Shown here in pieces: positions 47,931 through 59,947 of a DNA stretch of 64,000 nt (position 1 is its first letter; every line of letters starts with the position of its first letter). The stretch comes from Pseudohalioglobus lutimaris. Its GTDB lineage: Bacteria; Pseudomonadota; Gammaproteobacteria; Pseudomonadales; Halieaceae. Position numbers and translations under genes: made by a program. The notes under the pieces were generated by a model, which worked only from the letters and a program-made list of their open reading frames with translations, ran no database searches and was not told the origin of the DNA. The DNA lies in the NCBI RefSeq assembly GCF_002866825.1, contig NZ_PKUS01000022.1, forward strand, positions 1-64,000, given 5' to 3'.

Positions 47931-48386
47931 GTGGCCAGTAAAGAGCAGCAGATTCAGCAAATGCTGGAGCCGACGGTAGCGGCCCTGGGTTTTGATCTAT
48001 GGGGCGTGGAGTATTTGTCGCAGGGTAGGCACAGCGTGTTGCGTGTTTATATCGAGAGCGACAAGGGCATCACCGTGGACGACTGTGCCGCGGTGAGTGA
48101 GCAGATAGGCAGTGTGCTTGATGTGGAAGACCCGATAACCGGCGAGTACACGCTGGAAGTATCTTCCCCGGGTATGGACCGCCTGCTGTTCAAACTGGAG
48201 CAATTCCCTGCTTATGTCGGGGAATGGGTTGAACTGCGTTTGCGCAGTGCCTTTGAGGGGCGGCGCAAGTTCAAGGGAATAATCAAGGGCATCGAGGGTG
48301 AGGATGTCGTGGTGCACGTAGACGACCATGAGTACCTGTTACCCCACAGCGTGATTGAGAAGGCACGTGTGCAACCCCGCATCTGA
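47931..48386 (+). CDS. rimP: Ribosome maturation factor RimP
   Basis: About 151 residues. [32 protein letters not shown] and [15 protein letters not shown] are conserved blocks. It promotes assembly of the 30S subunit. GTG 47931 is preferred because it matches the usual N-terminus; a TTG at 47913 would add six residues. GGAGA lies about 11 bp before the GTG. First gene of the nusA operon. Confidence 0.95.
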   Translation: MASKEQQIQQMLEPTVAALGFDLWGVEYLSQGRHSVLRVYIESDKGITVDDCAAVSEQIGSVLDVEDPITGEYTLEVSSPGMDRLLFKLEQFPAYVGEWVELRLRSAFEGRRKFKGIIKGIEGEDVVVHVDDHEYLLPHSVIEKARVQPRI

Positions 48387-48415
48387 ATGCGGTTTGTGAA
48401 CTGGCGAGGTTAGAG

Positions 48416-49909
48416 ATGACAAAGGAAATTCTGCTGGTAGCGGAAGCGGTATCCAACGAGAAAGGCGTATCAGAGGATATTATCTTTGAAGCGATAGAGT
48501 TGGCGCTGGCAACAGCAACCAAGAAACGTTACGACGAGGAGTCGGATATCGAGGTCACTATCGACCGCGAAACCGGTGATTACGTCACGCGACGTAAATG
48601 GTTGGTTGTGCCCGACGATGAACTGGCCCTGCTGGGTACACAGTTCACTACCGAAGAAGCCGCGGAGAAAGACACTTCCCTGCAGCCTGGTGATATTTAC
48701 GAAGAAGTCATCGACAACATAGGTTTCGGGCGCATTGCTGCGCAAACCGCCAAGCAGGTCATCGTGCAACGCGTCCGTGACGCAGAGCGCGCGCAGGTAG
48801 TCGAGCTGTATATGGATCGTGTCGGTGAACTGGTTGCCGGCAGTGTGAAGAAGGTTACCCGTGACAACGTAATCGTTGACCTTGGCAACAACGCGGAAGG
48901 CCTGTTGCCCCGCTCCGAACTGGTGGGACGCGAGACTTTCCGTGTGAACGATCGCGTGCGTGCCATTCTCAAGGAAATCAGCACCGAGTCCCGTGGCCCG
49001 CAGTTGATTCTGAGTCGCGCCTGCCCGGAAATGCTGATCGAACTGTTCAAGATTGAAGTACCGGAGATCTCCGAAGAGGTGATCCAGATCCGCGCTGCTG
49101 CGCGTGACCCCGGTTCGCGCGCCAAAATCGCGGTGAAGACTAACGACCAGCGTATCGACCCGGTTGGCGCCTGCGTCGGCATGCGCGGCTCGCGCGTACA
49201 GGCAGTGTCGAACGAGTTGGACAATGAGCGCGTCGATATCGTGCTCTGGGACGACAACCCCGCACAGTTGGTGATTAACGCCATGTCCCCCGCCGAAGTG
49301 GAGTCTATCGTGGTAGATGAAGACTCCGGCACCATGGACGTAGCGGTGTCTGAAGATAACCTTGCCCAGGCAATCGGCCGTAGCGGCCAGAACGTGCGCC
49401 TGGCCAGTGAGCTGACCAAATGGACCATCAACGTGATGAGTCTGGAAGAAGCTGCGGACAAGCACGAAGCTGAAGCAGGGCAGGTTATAGGCGTGTTCTG
49501 CGAGCAGCTTGACGTGGACGAGGAAGTCGCCGAGATCCTTGTTGAAGAAGGCTTTACCACACTGGAAGAGGTGGCGTACGTGCCGCTTGAGGAAATGACG
49601 GCGATCGAGGGCTTCGACGAGGATATCGCGGAAGAACTTCGCGCCCGTGCGAAGGATGCTCTGCTGACCCAGGCGATTGCGTCAGAGGAGCAGCTTGGCG
49701 CCAATGAGCCGGCGGAAGACCTGCTCACGATGGACGGCATGGACCGTCACCTGGCTTTCATTCTGGCCAGTCGCGAGATCGTCACCATGGAAGATCTTGC
49801 AGAACAGGGTGTAGAAGACCTGATGGATATTGAAGACATGACAGAAGAGCGGGCGGGTGAGTTGATCATGACCGCACGCGCACCCTGGTTTGCCGAGGCC
49901 GAGCAGTAA
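48416..49909 (+). CDS. nusA: Transcription termination/antitermination factor NusA
   Basis: 497 residues. N-terminal polymerase-binding domain, S1 domain near 137 ([21 protein letters not shown]), two KH domains ([15 protein letters not shown] and [13 protein letters not shown]), and two acidic C-terminal repeats (about 350-495) with helix-hairpin-like [12 protein letters not shown]. It controls pausing, termination and antitermination. Full length. Confidence 0.98.
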   Translation: MTKEILLVAEAVSNEKGVSEDIIFEAIELALATATKKRYDEESDIEVTIDRETGDYVTRRKWLVVPDDELALLGTQFTTEEAAEKDTSLQPGDIYEEVIDNIGFGRIAAQTAKQVIVQRVRDAERAQVVELYMDRVGELVAGSVKKVTRDNVIVDLGNNAEGLLPRSELVGRETFRVNDRVRAILKEISTESRGPQLILSRACPEMLIELFKIEVPEISEEVIQIRAAARDPGSRAKIAVKTNDQRIDPVGACVGMRGSRVQAVSNELDNERVDIVLWDDNPAQLVINAMSPAEVESIVVDEDSGTMDVAVSEDNLAQAIGRSGQNVRLASELTKWTINVMSLEEAADKHEAEAGQVIGVFCEQLDVDEEVAEILVEEGFTTLEEVAYVPLEEMTAIEGFDEDIAEELRARAKDALLTQAIASEEQLGANEPAEDLLTMDGMDRHLAFILASREIVTMEDLAEQGVEDLMDIEDMTEERAGELIMTARAPWFAEAEQ

Positions 49910-49962
49910 GCCGGTCGCGGTAGGGCAGACATACAGAAACAGGGTAGCAAGGAGAAGATTGC

Positions 49963-52638
49963 ATGGCGCAGGTGACAGTACAGCAACTCGCAGAAGTAGT
50001 GGGTGCATCCGTAGAACGTCTGTTAACACAGATGAAGGAAGCGGGTCTGCCTCACGGTGCTGCGGAAGAAGCTGTGTCTGATGAGGACAAGCAGACACTG
50101 CTGACCTATCTGAAACGTAGTCACGGTGAGTCAACTGACGCGCCTAAACGCATCACGTTGAAGCGTAAGACGCTTAGTACCTTGAAAACAGCCGGCTCCC
50201 AGGGCAGGAAAACGGTAAACGTGGAAGTGCGCAAGAAGCGCACCTATGTGAAGCGCGATACCGAAGAACTGGCTGATGAAGAGCAGGTAATCGAAGCTGC
50301 CGCCGCGGAAAAAGCATCGCGCGAGGCCGAGGAGGCTGCAGCCGCTGCAGCCGCCGAAGAGGCCGCCGCCGCTGAGGCCGCTGCCAAGGCCGCTGAAGAG
50401 GCTGCCGCCCAGGCTGAGCCGGAGCCGGAGCCTGAAACGGAAGAAGATCTTGCGAATATGGATCCGGAAGTGTTGCGCCAACGTGCCGCGGCACGTCGCA
50501 AGGTCCGTGAGGCAGAGGAGGCTGCTGCGCGCAAGGCTGCTGTGGAAGCGCGCAAGCTCGAGGAAGAGCGTAAGAAAGCTGAGGCTGCCGCCGCCACCGC
50601 GGCGAAGACCGAGGCTTCTGGCGATACGATCAAGCGTCCCAAGCGCCTGCACGATGCCCCGGTCGCCCCCACAGCTGCCGATCAGCGTAAGAAGAGCAAA
50701 GGTCGCCTGGACCGCAACTCCCCCGCGGGTCGCGGTAAGCAGCGCGGCCACAACCTGTCGCTGTCCGACCTGGATCGCGCTGAGTCGGGCATGGCACGCC
50801 GGCGGAATCGCAAGAAGTTGAAGGCGACGCACGAAGAGCATGGCCGGCATGGCTTCGAGATGCCCACCGAGAAAAAGTCAGCGGAAGTGGCCGTGGGCGA
50901 TATGATTTCTGTCGGCGAGCTCGCACAGCAGATGTCGGTGAAGGCCGGTGAGGTGATCAAGGAGCTGATGAAGCTGGGTGTGATGGCTACCATCAACCAG
51001 ATGATTGATCAGGACACCGCTACGCTGGTCGTAGAGGAAATGGGTCACAAGGTTAAAGCAGTCAGCGCCGACGCGCTGGAAGAGAGCCTGGAAGAGGCGC
51101 TGGCCCAGCACTCCGACGAAGGCACCCAGGAGTCTCGGGCCCCGGTTGTTACCGTTATGGGTCACGTAGACCACGGTAAGACTTCACTGCTCGACTATAT
51201 TCGCAAGAGTCACGTGGCCTCGGGCGAAGCCGGCGGCATCACCCAGCATATCGGTGCCTACCATGTGGATACCGATCACGGCATGATCTCTTTCCTGGAT
51301 ACTCCTGGCCATGCCGCGTTTACCGCGATGCGCGCCCGGGGAGCGAAGAGCACGGACATCGTTATCCTGGTCGTTGCAGCAGACGACGGCGTAATGCCGC
51401 AGACCGAAGAGGCTGTGCAGCATGCACGTGCTGCCGGTGTGCCGCTGATCGTGGCCATCAACAAGATGGACAAGGAAGGCGCTGATCCTGACCGGGTGAA
51501 GAACGAATTGTCCGCGAAGGACGTTATTCCCGAGGACTGGGGCGGCGATACACAGTTTATTCCTGTCTCTGCGCACACCGGTGATGGTGTTGATGCGCTG
51601 CTGGAAGCGGTCTTGCTGCAGTCTGAACTGCTGGAACTGAAGGCAGCTCGCGATGTGCCTGCCCAGGGCATCGTGATTGAGTCCCGGCTTGATAAAGGAC
51701 GTGGTCCTGTGGCCTCCCTGCTTGTACAGAGCGGAACCCTGCGCAAAGGCGATATCGTTCTTGCCGGGCTGCAGTCCGGTCGTGTTCGCGCCATGCTCGA
51801 TGAAAATGGCCAGCCTGTTGATACGGCGGGCCCCTCCATTCCGGTAGAGATTCTTGGCCTCGACGGTACACCCGATGCCGGTGATCTGTTTGCTGCGGTT
51901 GAGAGTGAAAAACGTGCGCGGGAAATTGCCGACTTCCGCCAGGAAAAGAGCCGTGATACCAAGCTCGCCCGTCAGCAGGCGGCCAAGCTGGATAACATGT
52001 TCGAGAGTATGACTGCCGGTGAGAAGAAGACGCTCAATGTGGTGGTCAAGGCAGACGTGCGTGGTTCCCTGGAAGCGATTCAATCGGCCCTGCTTGATCT
52101 GGGTAATGAGGAGGTACAGGTGAACATTGTGTCGGGCGGCGTAGGCGGCATTGCCGAAACTGACGTAACCCTGGCAATTACCTCCAGTGCGGTCATCTTC
52201 GGCTTCAACGTGCGCGCAGACAACGCCGCACGTAGGCTGATTGAGAACGAAGGCGTCGACCTGCGTTATTACAACGTCATCTATGACCTGATCGACGACG
52301 TCAAATCCGCACTCTCAGGCATGCTTGCGCCAGAGTTGCGCGAGGAAATTGTCGGCATCGCCGAGGTGCGCGATGTATTCCGTTCGCCCAAGTTCGGCCA
52401 GATTGCGGGCTGTATGGTCACCGAGGGCACTGTCTACCGCTCCAAACCTATCCGTGTGCTGCGTGACAACGTGGTCATCTATGAAGGCGAGCTGGAGTCA
52501 CTGCGACGCTTCAAGGATGACGCCACCGAAGTACGTAGTGGAACCGAATGTGGTATCGGCGTGAAGAACTATACGGATGTGAAGGTCGGTGACCTGATCG
52601 AAGTATTTGAAGTGAAGGAGATCGCTCGCTCGCTGTAA
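49963..52638 (+). CDS. infB: Translation initiation factor IF-2
   Basis: 891 residues. An N-terminal IF2_N domain (about 1-50) is followed by an Ala/Glu/Arg-rich segment (about 105-230), a second IF2_N domain (about 310-360), and the GTPase: G1 GHVDHGKTS near 400, G3 DTPGHAAF near 446, G4 NKMD near 500. C-terminal domains bind fMet-tRNA. The charged Ala-rich region has strongly repetitive codons. Confidence 0.98.
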   Translation: MAQVTVQQLAEVVGASVERLLTQMKEAGLPHGAAEEAVSDEDKQTLLTYLKRSHGESTDAPKRITLKRKTLSTLKTAGSQGRKTVNVEVRKKRTYVKRDTEELADEEQVIEAAAAEKASREAEEAAAAAAAEEAAAAEAAAKAAEEAAAQAEPEPEPETEEDLANMDPEVLRQRAAARRKVREAEEAAARKAAVEARKLEEERKKAEAAAATAAKTEASGDTIKRPKRLHDAPVAPTAADQRKKSKGRLDRNSPAGRGKQRGHNLSLSDLDRAESGMARRRNRKKLKATHEEHGRHGFEMPTEKKSAEVAVGDMISVGELAQQMSVKAGEVIKELMKLGVMATINQMIDQDTATLVVEEMGHKVKAVSADALEESLEEALAQHSDEGTQESRAPVVTVMGHVDHGKTSLLDYIRKSHVASGEAGGITQHIGAYHVDTDHGMISFLDTPGHAAFTAMRARGAKSTDIVILVVAADDGVMPQTEEAVQHARAAGVPLIVAINKMDKEGADPDRVKNELSAKDVIPEDWGGDTQFIPVSAHTGDGVDALLEAVLLQSELLELKAARDVPAQGIVIESRLDKGRGPVASLLVQSGTLRKGDIVLAGLQSGRVRAMLDENGQPVDTAGPSIPVEILGLDGTPDAGDLFAAVESEKRAREIADFRQEKSRDTKLARQQAAKLDNMFESMTAGEKKTLNVVVKADVRGSLEAIQSALLDLGNEEVQVNIVSGGVGGIAETDVTLAITSSAVIFGFNVRADNAARRLIENEGVDLRYYNVIYDLIDDVKSALSGMLAPELREEIVGIAEVRDVFRSPKFGQIAGCMVTEGTVYRSKPIRVLRDNVVIYEGELESLRRFKDDATEVRSGTECGIGVKNYTDVKVGDLIEVFEVKEIARSL

Positions 52639-52662
52639 TCAGCGGCTGGCGAAAACAAGGCA

Positions 52663-53061
52663 ATGGCCAAAGAGTATGCCAGAACCCAGCGCGTTGCGGA
52701 CTATCTGCAACGCGAACTGGCGGCGCTGATCCAGCACGAGGTGCGCGATCCCCGGGTGGGGATGGTGAGCATCACGGGCGTGGATGTGAGTCGTGACCTT
52801 GGCTACGCCCGTGTTTACTATACAAAGATGGGGACTGACTCGGCGGAGGATGCGAATGAAACCTCCGAAGCCCTCAATCGTGCGGCGGGTTTCCTGCGCA
52901 GCCAGCTCTCCAAAGACAGCAACATGCGCAGTGTGCCCAACCTGCGTTTTTATTTTGATGCCAGTGTTGGCCGTGGCCGGGAGCTGGAAGACCTGATCCG
53001 CCGTGCTGCCGATGCAGACCGGGACCTTGGTCTGCGCGACGACAGCGCCGAGGAGAACTGA
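52663..53061 (+). CDS. rbfA: 30S ribosome-binding factor RbfA
   Basis: 132 residues with the KH-like fold: RTQRVADYLQRELAALIQHEVRDPRVGMVSITGVDVS, then LRSQLSKDSNMRSVPNLRFYFD. It aids late 30S/16S 5'-end maturation and cold adaptation. The gene lies 24 bp after infB and 3 bp before truB. Confidence 0.96.
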   Translation: MAKEYARTQRVADYLQRELAALIQHEVRDPRVGMVSITGVDVSRDLGYARVYYTKMGTDSAEDANETSEALNRAAGFLRSQLSKDSNMRSVPNLRFYFDASVGRGRELEDLIRRAADADRDLGLRDDSAEEN

Positions 53062-53064
53062 GCA

Positions 53065-53994
53065 GTGGGCCGGCGCCGCCGGGGTCGCCCAGTTGATGGC
53101 ATCCTGGTCCTGGATAAACCCCGGGGATTGAGCTCCAACCAGGCCCTGCAGACCGCAAAGCGCCTGTATTTTGCGGCGAAGGCGGGCCACACCGGAAGTC
53201 TGGATCCCCTGGCAACAGGGGTACTGCCGCTCTGCTTTGGTGAGGCGACCAAGTTCTCCCAGTACTTGCTGGACGCGGATAAAGCCTATGAAAGTACGTT
53301 TGTACTGGGCACGGCGACAGCGAGTGGCGATGCGGAAGGCGAGATCCGCGAGCAGCGCGATGCCTCGCATATCGGTGAAGCCGATGTGGAGCAGGCGCTG
53401 GCGGCCTTTAGAGGCGAAATTGAGCAGGTACCGTCGATGTTCTCGGCGATCAAGCAGGACGGTCAGCCACTGTATAAGCTGGCTCGCCAGGGGCTTGAGG
53501 TGGAACGCAAATCACGCCGGGTTGTCGTAAAGTTACTTGAGTTGCGTGACTTCCGGGGCGGTGAAGCGCCGGAAGTGGATGTTTACCTCGAATGCAGTAA
53601 GGGCACCTATGTGCGCTCTATTGCCGAGGATCTCGGCGAGGCACTGGGCTGCGGCGCGCATGTCAGTGCACTGCGACGCACCAGGGCAGGCCCCTTCAGC
53701 CTGCAAGACAGTGTCACGCTGTCCACACTGGAGGCGTTGAAACAGAATGAGGAACTGGCGCAGATGGATGACCTGCTGCTGCCGGCAGATACCGCAGTGA
53801 AGGCGCTTCCCCTGGTGGAGCTGAGCGAGTCAGGCGGTTTTTACATGCGCCAGGGGCAACCGCTGCTGGTGCCAAATGCGCCCTGTGATGGTATGGTGCG
53901 CATCGCCCTGGAAAGCGGTGAGTTTCTGGGTGTTGGAGAGATATTGGACGATGGGCGCGTAGCGCCGCGTCGACTGATTGTCACCGGAGGGTGA
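53065..53994 (+). CDS. truB: tRNA pseudouridine-55 synthase TruB
   Basis: 309 residues from GTG 53065. DGILVLDKPRGLSSN, then HTGSLDPLATGVLP with the catalytic Asp near residue 48, and CSKGTYVRSIAEDLG near 177. It makes the T-loop pseudouridine 55 in tRNAs. A C-terminal PUA-like portion is present. Three bases after rbfA. Confidence 0.97.
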   Translation: MGRRRRGRPVDGILVLDKPRGLSSNQALQTAKRLYFAAKAGHTGSLDPLATGVLPLCFGEATKFSQYLLDADKAYESTFVLGTATASGDAEGEIREQRDASHIGEADVEQALAAFRGEIEQVPSMFSAIKQDGQPLYKLARQGLEVERKSRRVVVKLLELRDFRGGEAPEVDVYLECSKGTYVRSIAEDLGEALGCGAHVSALRRTRAGPFSLQDSVTLSTLEALKQNEELAQMDDLLLPADTAVKALPLVELSESGGFYMRQGQPLLVPNAPCDGMVRIALESGEFLGVGEILDDGRVAPRRLIVTGG

Positions 53995-54000
53995 CGCGAA

Positions 54001-54058
54001 CCTGTCTGTTAATCTGCACGGACAGGCTCTTTTATTGATGAAGGGTGGTATTCCACCC
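54001..54058 (+). promoter_or_regulatory. Structured leader of rpsO
   Basis: Two hairpins precede rpsO: CCTGTC...GACAGG (54001-54006/54021-54026), followed by CTCTTTTATT and possibly terminating truB, and GGGTGG-TATT-CCACCC (54043-54058). S15 represses its own mRNA through leader structure in other bacteria. Whether this leader does so is inference. Confidence 0.45.
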
Positions 54059-54086
54059 GAGGCAGATTATTCAAGAGGAATAGAAA

Positions 54087-54356
54087 ATGGCTTTGAATGC
54101 TGAACAGAAAGCAACAATCGTAAAAGATTACCAGGTGGGTGAAGGCGACACCGGTTCCCCGGAAGTACAGGTAGCACTGCTGACCGCAAATATTGAGCAG
54201 TTGCAGGGGCACTTCAAGTCGCACAAGCACGACCACCATTCCCGCCGCGGCCTGATCCGCATGGTAAACCAGCGCCGCAAGCTGCTGGATTATCTCAAGC
54301 GCAAAGATGTAACGCGCTACAGCGGTTTGATCCAGCGACTGGGTCTGCGTCGATAA
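54087..54356 (+). CDS. rpsO: 30S ribosomal protein S15
   Basis: 89 residues, the standard length. Contains [20 protein letters not shown] and [25 protein letters not shown], the diagnostic S15 core that binds 16S helices h20/h22. AGAGGA precedes the ATG. Followed by pnp. Confidence 0.98.
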   Translation: MALNAEQKATIVKDYQVGEGDTGSPEVQVALLTANIEQLQGHFKSHKHDHHSRRGLIRMVNQRRKLLDYLKRKDVTRYSGLIQRLGLRR

Positions 54357-54368
54357 GCTTTACCAACT

Positions 54369-54389
54369 ACCGGGGCCAAAGGCCCCGGT
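54369..54389 (+). terminator. rpsO-pnp intergenic hairpin
   Basis: ACCGGGGCC-AAA-GGCCCCGGT, a perfect 9-bp stem without a T-run, between rpsO and pnp. It may be a partial terminator or an RNase III/processing site, as is known for the E. coli rpsO-pnp junction. Confidence 0.6.
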
Positions 54390-54416
54390 TGTCATATCTA
54401 GAATTGGAGAAATATA

Positions 54417-56564
54417 GTGAATCCAGTAACAAAAACATTCCAGTACGGTGACCAGACGGTCACTCTGGAAACCGGTCGTATCGCCAGGCAGGCGAGCGGA
54501 GCGGTTCTGGTTACCGTCGAAAATACATCCGTGTTGTGCACCGTTGTCGCTGAAAAGACCCAGCGCCCCGGTCGCGACTTCTTCCCCCTGGCCGTGCACT
54601 ACGTTGAAAAAACCTACTCAGTGGGCAAGATCCCCGGTGGTTTCTTCAAACGTGAAGCCCGCCCCAGTGAAAAAGAAACCCTGACCAGCCGCCTGATCGA
54701 CCGTCCGATCCGCCCGCTGTTCCCCAACGGTTTCATGAACGAAGTTCAGGTAGTTTGTACTGTCATGTCTGCCGACAAGCACATCGACCCCGATATCCCG
54801 GCGATGATTGGCACCTCGGCAGCCCTGGCGATTTCAGGTGCGCCCTTCAACGGTCCTATCGGCGGAGCGCGTGTCGGCTTCAATGAAGCCCAGGGTTACG
54901 TGCTTAACCCCACCTATGAGCAACTTGGTTCGTCCAAGCTGGACATGGTCGTAGCCGGCACCTCAGACGCCGTGCTGATGGTTGAGTCTGAAGCCAAGGA
55001 ACTGACCGAAGACCAGATGCTGGGCGCCGTATTGTTTGCCCACCAGGAAATGCAGGTGGTTATTCAGGCGATCAATGAACTGGTTGCTGAAGCAGGCAAG
55101 CCCCGTTGGGACTGGGAGGCACCCGCGGTCAACGAAGAACTGCTGGCCGCTGTTGAAGGACAGTGCAAGACCGAGCTGGGCGAAGCGTATCGCATCACCG
55201 AGAAAGCCGAGCGCTATGCTCGCGTCGGTGAAATCCGCGATGCCGCGGTAGCTGCTCTGGCCGTTGAAAATGGCCCTTCAGAGGACGACGTGAAGGACCT
55301 GTTCAAAAAGGTTGAGAAAAACCTGGTACGCAAGCGCATTCTCGCCGGTGAGGCACGCATAGACGGTCGCGACACCCGCACCGTTCGCCCCATTGCCTGT
55401 GAAGTTGACGTACTGGCCAAGGCGCATGGTTCCGCCCTGTTTACCCGTGGCGAGACCCAGGCGATTGGTGCGGTCACGCTGGGTTCCACCCGCGATGCGC
55501 AGATTATCGATGCCCTGGAAGGTGAGCGTCGTGATCCGTTCATGTTGCATTACAACTTCCCTCCCTACTCAGTGGGCGAGGCCGGACGTGTTGGTTTCAC
55601 CAGTCGGCGTGAAGTCGGCCACGGTCGCCTGGCGCGCCGGGGTCTGGCTGCGGTACTGCCGAACAACGAAGAGTTTCCCTACACCGTGCGTCTCGTGTCC
55701 GAGATTACCGAATCCAACGGTTCCAGCTCCATGGCCTCTGTCTGTGTCGGCTCCATGTCATTGATGGCCGCTGGCGTGCCATTGAAGGCACCGGTGGCGG
55801 GTATCGCCATGGGCCTGGTTAAAGATGGCAACCAGTTTGCTGTATTGACCGATATCCTGGGTGATGAAGACCACCTGGGCGACATGGACTTCAAGGTAGC
55901 GGGTACCGCCGAGGGTGTAACCGCCCTGCAGATGGACATCAAGATCGAGGGCATTACCTCCCAGATCATGGAAACTGCGCTGGAACAGGCCCAGCAGGCT
56001 CGCCTGCACATCCTCGGCCAGATGAATGAAGTCATTGCCGAAGGCCGTCAGGTGACTTCCGAGAACGCACCTTCCATGGTGACGCTCAAGGTTGATTCCG
56101 ACAAAATCCGCGACATCATCGGTAAGGGCGGTGCAACCATCCGTTCCATCACCGAGGAGTCCGGCGCCACCGTTGATATCGACGACGATGGCACCGTGCG
56201 CATCTTCGGCCAGGACCAGATGGCCCGCGACAAAGCCGTTGCCATGGTTGAAGAAATCACGGCTGAAGCAGAAGTGGGTGCGATCTACACCGGTAAGGTG
56301 GCGCGTATCGTCGACTTCGGCGCTTTCGTCAACATCCTGCCAGGCAAAGACGGGCTGGTGCACATTTCCCAGATTGCCAACGAGCGTGTGGAGAACGTCT
56401 CCGATCACCTCAGCGAAGGCGATGAGATTCGTGTAAAGGTGCTGGACGTGGATCAGCGCGGCCGCATCAAGCTTTCCATCAAGGAACTGCTGGAAGACGA
56501 AGTGGTTGCCGACGAGGAAGTAATCGTTGAAGAACCGGCCAAGGCTGAAGGCTCTGCTGACTAG
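54417..56564 (+). CDS. pnp: Polyribonucleotide nucleotidyltransferase (PNPase)
   Basis: 715 residues from GTG 54417 with GGAG upstream. Two RNase PH domains (first [24 protein letters not shown]; second with [13 protein letters not shown] and SDAD-like loop [16 protein letters not shown]), a KH domain near 558 ([15 protein letters not shown]) and an S1 domain near 619. It degrades RNA 3' to 5' by phosphorolysis and is part of the degradosome. Ends at a strong terminator. Confidence 0.98.
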   Translation: MNPVTKTFQYGDQTVTLETGRIARQASGAVLVTVENTSVLCTVVAEKTQRPGRDFFPLAVHYVEKTYSVGKIPGGFFKREARPSEKETLTSRLIDRPIRPLFPNGFMNEVQVVCTVMSADKHIDPDIPAMIGTSAALAISGAPFNGPIGGARVGFNEAQGYVLNPTYEQLGSSKLDMVVAGTSDAVLMVESEAKELTEDQMLGAVLFAHQEMQVVIQAINELVAEAGKPRWDWEAPAVNEELLAAVEGQCKTELGEAYRITEKAERYARVGEIRDAAVAALAVENGPSEDDVKDLFKKVEKNLVRKRILAGEARIDGRDTRTVRPIACEVDVLAKAHGSALFTRGETQAIGAVTLGSTRDAQIIDALEGERRDPFMLHYNFPPYSVGEAGRVGFTSRREVGHGRLARRGLAAVLPNNEEFPYTVRLVSEITESNGSSSMASVCVGSMSLMAAGVPLKAPVAGIAMGLVKDGNQFAVLTDILGDEDHLGDMDFKVAGTAEGVTALQMDIKIEGITSQIMETALEQAQQARLHILGQMNEVIAEGRQVTSENAPSMVTLKVDSDKIRDIIGKGGATIRSITEESGATVDIDDDGTVRIFGQDQMARDKAVAMVEEITAEAEVGAIYTGKVARIVDFGAFVNILPGKDGLVHISQIANERVENVSDHLSEGDEIRVKVLDVDQRGRIKLSIKELLEDEVVADEEVIVEEPAKAEGSAD

Positions 56565-56584
56565 CCTTACTGCTGCAAAAGCGA

Positions 56585-56616
56585 AGGGGAGTGCCGCAGG
56601 GCACTCCCCTTTTTTG
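56585..56616. terminator. Strong terminator after pnp
   Basis: AGGGGAGTGCC-GCAG-GGCACTCCCCT followed by TTTTTT, 20 bp after pnp. The reverse strand lacks a comparable long T-run, so it acts mainly rightward; acs is convergent. Confidence 0.93.
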
Positions 56617-56684
56617 TGCTTTGACGAACTCAAAAATTCGTCGAGTCGCTATGCTGCGAGTACCCCCGGTATTGGAAGGCCTGC

Positions 56685-58616
56685 TTACCCAGGCCGGTTC
56701 TCAACCAGGCTCTCCACCACCGACGGGTCCGCCAGTGTGCTGGTATCGCCCAGGCTGTCCAGTTCATTCTCGGCGATCTTGCGCAGGATGCGGCGCATGA
56801 TTTTACCGGAGCGGGTCTTGGGTAGGCCCGGTGCCCACTGGATGACATCGGGTTTGGCAATCGGCCCGATTTCTTTTACGCAGAGTTGTATCAGTTCCTG
56901 GAGCAGTTCTTCGCTGGGCTCTACACCCTGCATCGGTGTCACGTAGGCGTAAATCCCCTGTCCCTTGATATCGTGGGGGAAGCCGACAACCGCCGCTTCG
57001 GCGATATCGTCGTGCAGCACCAGGGCGCTCTCCACCTCGGCTGTGCCCATGCGGTGGCCGGACACATTGAGTACATCGTCAACCCGGCCGGTAATCCAGT
57101 AGTAGCCGTCCTCGTCGCGCGAGGCGCCGTCACCGGTGAAGTAGTAGCCGGGGTAGTTGCTGAAGTAGGTGTCTATCATGCGCTGGTGATCGCCATAGAC
57201 GCTGCGGATCTGGCTGGGCCAGGAGGCCTTTACCACCAGGTAGCCGGCGCCGGGGCCCTCGATTTCCGAGCCGTCTTCGTTGAGCAGTGCCAGGTTGACG
57301 CCAAAGAACGGGAAGGTGGCCGATCCGGGCTTAAGCGGCGTGGCGCCGGGCAGGGGAGTGATCATGTGTGCCCCGGTCTCAGTCTGCCACCAGGTGTCGA
57401 CGATGGGGCAGCGCCCGTCGCCGACCACGCGGTGGTACCACTCCCAGGCTTCCGGGTTGATGGGCTCGCCCACGGTGCCCAGCAGTCGCAGGCTGGCGCG
57501 GGAGGAGCGGGTGACCGGTTCGTCGCCCACGGCCTGCAGTGCGCGAATGGCTGTCGGCGCGGTATAAAAGGTGTTCACCTGGTGCTTGTCCACGATTTCC
57601 CAGCAGCGGCCGGCATCCGGGTAGGTTGGCACGCCCTCAAACATCAGGGTAATGGCACCGTTGGCCAGCGGGCCATAGACAATATAACTGTGCCCGGTGA
57701 CCCAGCCCACGTCTGCGGTGCACCAGTAAATCTCGCCCTCGCGGTAATCGAACGCATACTTGAAGGTCATGCTGGTTTGCAGCAGGTAGCCGCCGGTGGT
57801 GTGTAACACGCCCTTGGGTTTGCCGGTGGACCCCGAGGTATAGAGGATAAACAGCGGGTCTTCGGCGTCCATCATCTCCGGTGCACAGTCGGTGCTCTGT
57901 TGGTCTACCAGCTCCTCGTACCAGACATCACGTTCATCGTTCCAGGCGACATCGCCGCCGGTGCGCTTGACCACCAGGCAGGTATGAACGCCGGGACATG
58001 CCTCCAGTGCCTTGTCGGCATTGACCTTCAGTGGCACGGTACGGCCACCGCGAACGCCTTCATCGGCGGTAATAACGGCCTGGCAGTCGGAGTCGATGAT
58101 GCGATCCTTGAGCGCCTCGGGCGAAAAGCCGCCAAATACGATCGAGTGCACAGCACCAATACGCGTACAGGCGAGCATGGCGTAGGCGGCCTCGGGAATC
58201 ATCGGCATGTAAATACACACACGATCACCTTTGTTCACGCCGCGCGCCTTGAGCGCGTTGGCCAGTTTACAGACGTGGTCTTTCAGCTCGCCGTAGGTGA
58301 TGTGCTTGCTGTCGGCGGGGTCATCCCCCTCCCAGATGAGTGCGGTCTGGCTGGCCCGCTCGGGCAGGTGACGGTCGATGCAGTTGTAGCTGACGTTGAG
58401 CTTACCCCCGGCGAACCACTCTGCGGTGCCCTTGACGAAGTCATACTCCATGACCTTGTCCCAGGGCTGGTCCCAGGTCAGGAACTCGACAGCCTTCTCG
58501 CCCCAGAACCCTTCGGGGTCTTCAATAGAGCGTTGATACATCTCCTGGTATTGCTGCGGATTGATGTGCGCGTCTTTGAAATTGGCTGGTACCGGGTGGG
58601 TGGGAAACTCGGACAT
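56685..58616 (-). CDS. acs: Acetyl-CoA synthetase
   Basis: 643 residues from ATG 58616 (GGAGCGG upstream), giving [42 protein letters not shown] is the P-loop, [18 protein letters not shown] the acetyl/adenine motif, and [18 protein letters not shown] contains the Lys that is acetylated in Acs proteins. It makes acetyl-CoA from acetate, ATP and CoA. Monocistronic and convergent with pnp. Confidence 0.97.
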   Translation of the reverse strand: MSEFPTHPVPANFKDAHINPQQYQEMYQRSIEDPEGFWGEKAVEFLTWDQPWDKVMEYDFVKGTAEWFAGGKLNVSYNCIDRHLPERASQTALIWEGDDPADSKHITYGELKDHVCKLANALKARGVNKGDRVCIYMPMIPEAAYAMLACTRIGAVHSIVFGGFSPEALKDRIIDSDCQAVITADEGVRGGRTVPLKVNADKALEACPGVHTCLVVKRTGGDVAWNDERDVWYEELVDQQSTDCAPEMMDAEDPLFILYTSGSTGKPKGVLHTTGGYLLQTSMTFKYAFDYREGEIYWCTADVGWVTGHSYIVYGPLANGAITLMFEGVPTYPDAGRCWEIVDKHQVNTFYTAPTAIRALQAVGDEPVTRSSRASLRLLGTVGEPINPEAWEWYHRVVGDGRCPIVDTWWQTETGAHMITPLPGATPLKPGSATFPFFGVNLALLNEDGSEIEGPGAGYLVVKASWPSQIRSVYGDHQRMIDTYFSNYPGYYFTGDGASRDEDGYYWITGRVDDVLNVSGHRMGTAEVESALVLHDDIAEAAVVGFPHDIKGQGIYAYVTPMQGVEPSEELLQELIQLCVKEIGPIAKPDVIQWAPGLPKTRSGKIMRRILRKIAENELDSLGDTSTLADPSVVESLVENRPG

Positions 58617-58766
58617 GACTACCGCTCCAATGATGGTGTTGGGCATTCGATAATACGGTGCTGTGTCGCTGATTCAAGCCGACCAAGGTCTAATAATAGA
58701 CTGTTGGCTTGAAAACGGGAGTGCAATCGGGGGGGCGGCCTGCACCCGGGGCGTTCGGCTAAGTGC

Positions 58767-59651
58767 TCAGCCGTCGGCCAGCATCCGCCAGTCGCCCACA
58801 GGGTTCAGGGACAGGCGCACGTTGTCAATCAGGCGTGTGTTGCCCAGTCTGGCGGCTGCGAGAATGGCCACCTCTTCCGAGTCTTCGGTCACGGTTTGCA
58901 GGGTGCGTGCGTCGCGAATGGCAAAGTAGTCCGGCTCAAACCCCGCTTGCAGCAGCTGCATGCGGGCGTGGGACTCCAACTGCAGAAAGTTATCGAATCC
59001 GCAGGCGATGGCTTCCCGGCAGGTGTTCAGTGTCTGGTGCAGGAGTGGGGCGATGCTGCGCTCTTCGGGGCTGAGATAGCCATTGCGGGAACTCAGCGCC
59101 AGGCCGTCTTCGTCACGTGTGGTGGCGACGCCGACGATGGTAACCGGCATGCACAGGTCGTCGACCATCTTGCGCACAATAGAAAGTTGCTGGAAGTCCT
59201 TCTCCCCGAAAATGGCCGAGTCGGGCTGGACAATATTGAGCAGTTTGTTGACAACCGTGGTGACGCCATCAAAGTGGCCGGGGCGGCTGCTGCCACACAG
59301 GGTGTCTCCCAGGTCCGGCACGCTGACTACGGTCTGCTGCTCCATGCCTTGTGGGTAGATGTCCTCCACGCAGGGCGCGTAGAGTAGTTGAACGCCTTCG
59401 CTGAACAGCTTTTCCTTGTCCGCGGCCATGGTGCGCGGATAGGCATCAAGGTCTTCATTGGGACCAAACTGCAGCGGGTTTACAAAAATGGAAACAATGA
59501 CCACATCGCAAAGTTTGTGTGCTTTGCGAACCAGATCCAGATGCCCCTGGTGCAAGTTGCCCATGGTGGGAACAAACGCCACCGTCAGGCCTTCTTTGCG
59601 GTATTGCTGCACGAATGCCTGCAGCTGGGCTTTGTTGTTGCAAGTTCGCAT
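58767..59651 (-). CDS. panC: Pantothenate synthetase
   Basis: 294 residues. FVPTMGNLHQGHLDLVRKA (HxGH ATP motif) near residue 26, FGEKDFQQLSIVRKMVDDL near 155, and ALSSRNGYLSPEER near 185. It condenses pantoate and beta-alanine. panB lies upstream on the same strand but 296 bp away, more than usual. Confidence 0.96.
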   Translation of the reverse strand: MRTCNNKAQLQAFVQQYRKEGLTVAFVPTMGNLHQGHLDLVRKAHKLCDVVIVSIFVNPLQFGPNEDLDAYPRTMAADKEKLFSEGVQLLYAPCVEDIYPQGMEQQTVVSVPDLGDTLCGSSRPGHFDGVTTVVNKLLNIVQPDSAIFGEKDFQQLSIVRKMVDDLCMPVTIVGVATTRDEDGLALSSRNGYLSPEERSIAPLLHQTLNTCREAIACGFDNFLQLESHARMQLLQAGFEPDYFAIRDARTLQTVTEDSEEVAILAAARLGNTRLIDNVRLSLNPVGDWRMLADG

Positions 59652-59947
59652 AGCTCCCTGTCCCTCACGGATGGAATGGCGACGCTAAACGGGTGATAAC
59701 ACGTACTGCTATACCCCCCCTGTGGTGAACTCGGGGATGAGAAGTATGCCCCATGCTCCGATAGCGGGCAACGAAATAATAGGGAAAATTCACGGGGTCA
59801 GCGGCGCTGGAATCGCCCCGTCAAGGCCTGTTTTTTCGACGAAGCGAGGGCCTATAAGTTATTGAAACTATTGGATATATTTTGTTTTTTTGTGCGAGAG
59901 GACGCCGTAAGATGCCCCTGGCGTGGGAAGCTTGAGGGCAGCGCGAA
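59652..59947. other. panB-panC intergenic region
   Basis: About 296 bp with an AT-rich segment around 59,850-59,900 and no supported ORF. It may hold a separate promoter for panC; none could be assigned with confidence. Confidence 0.45.
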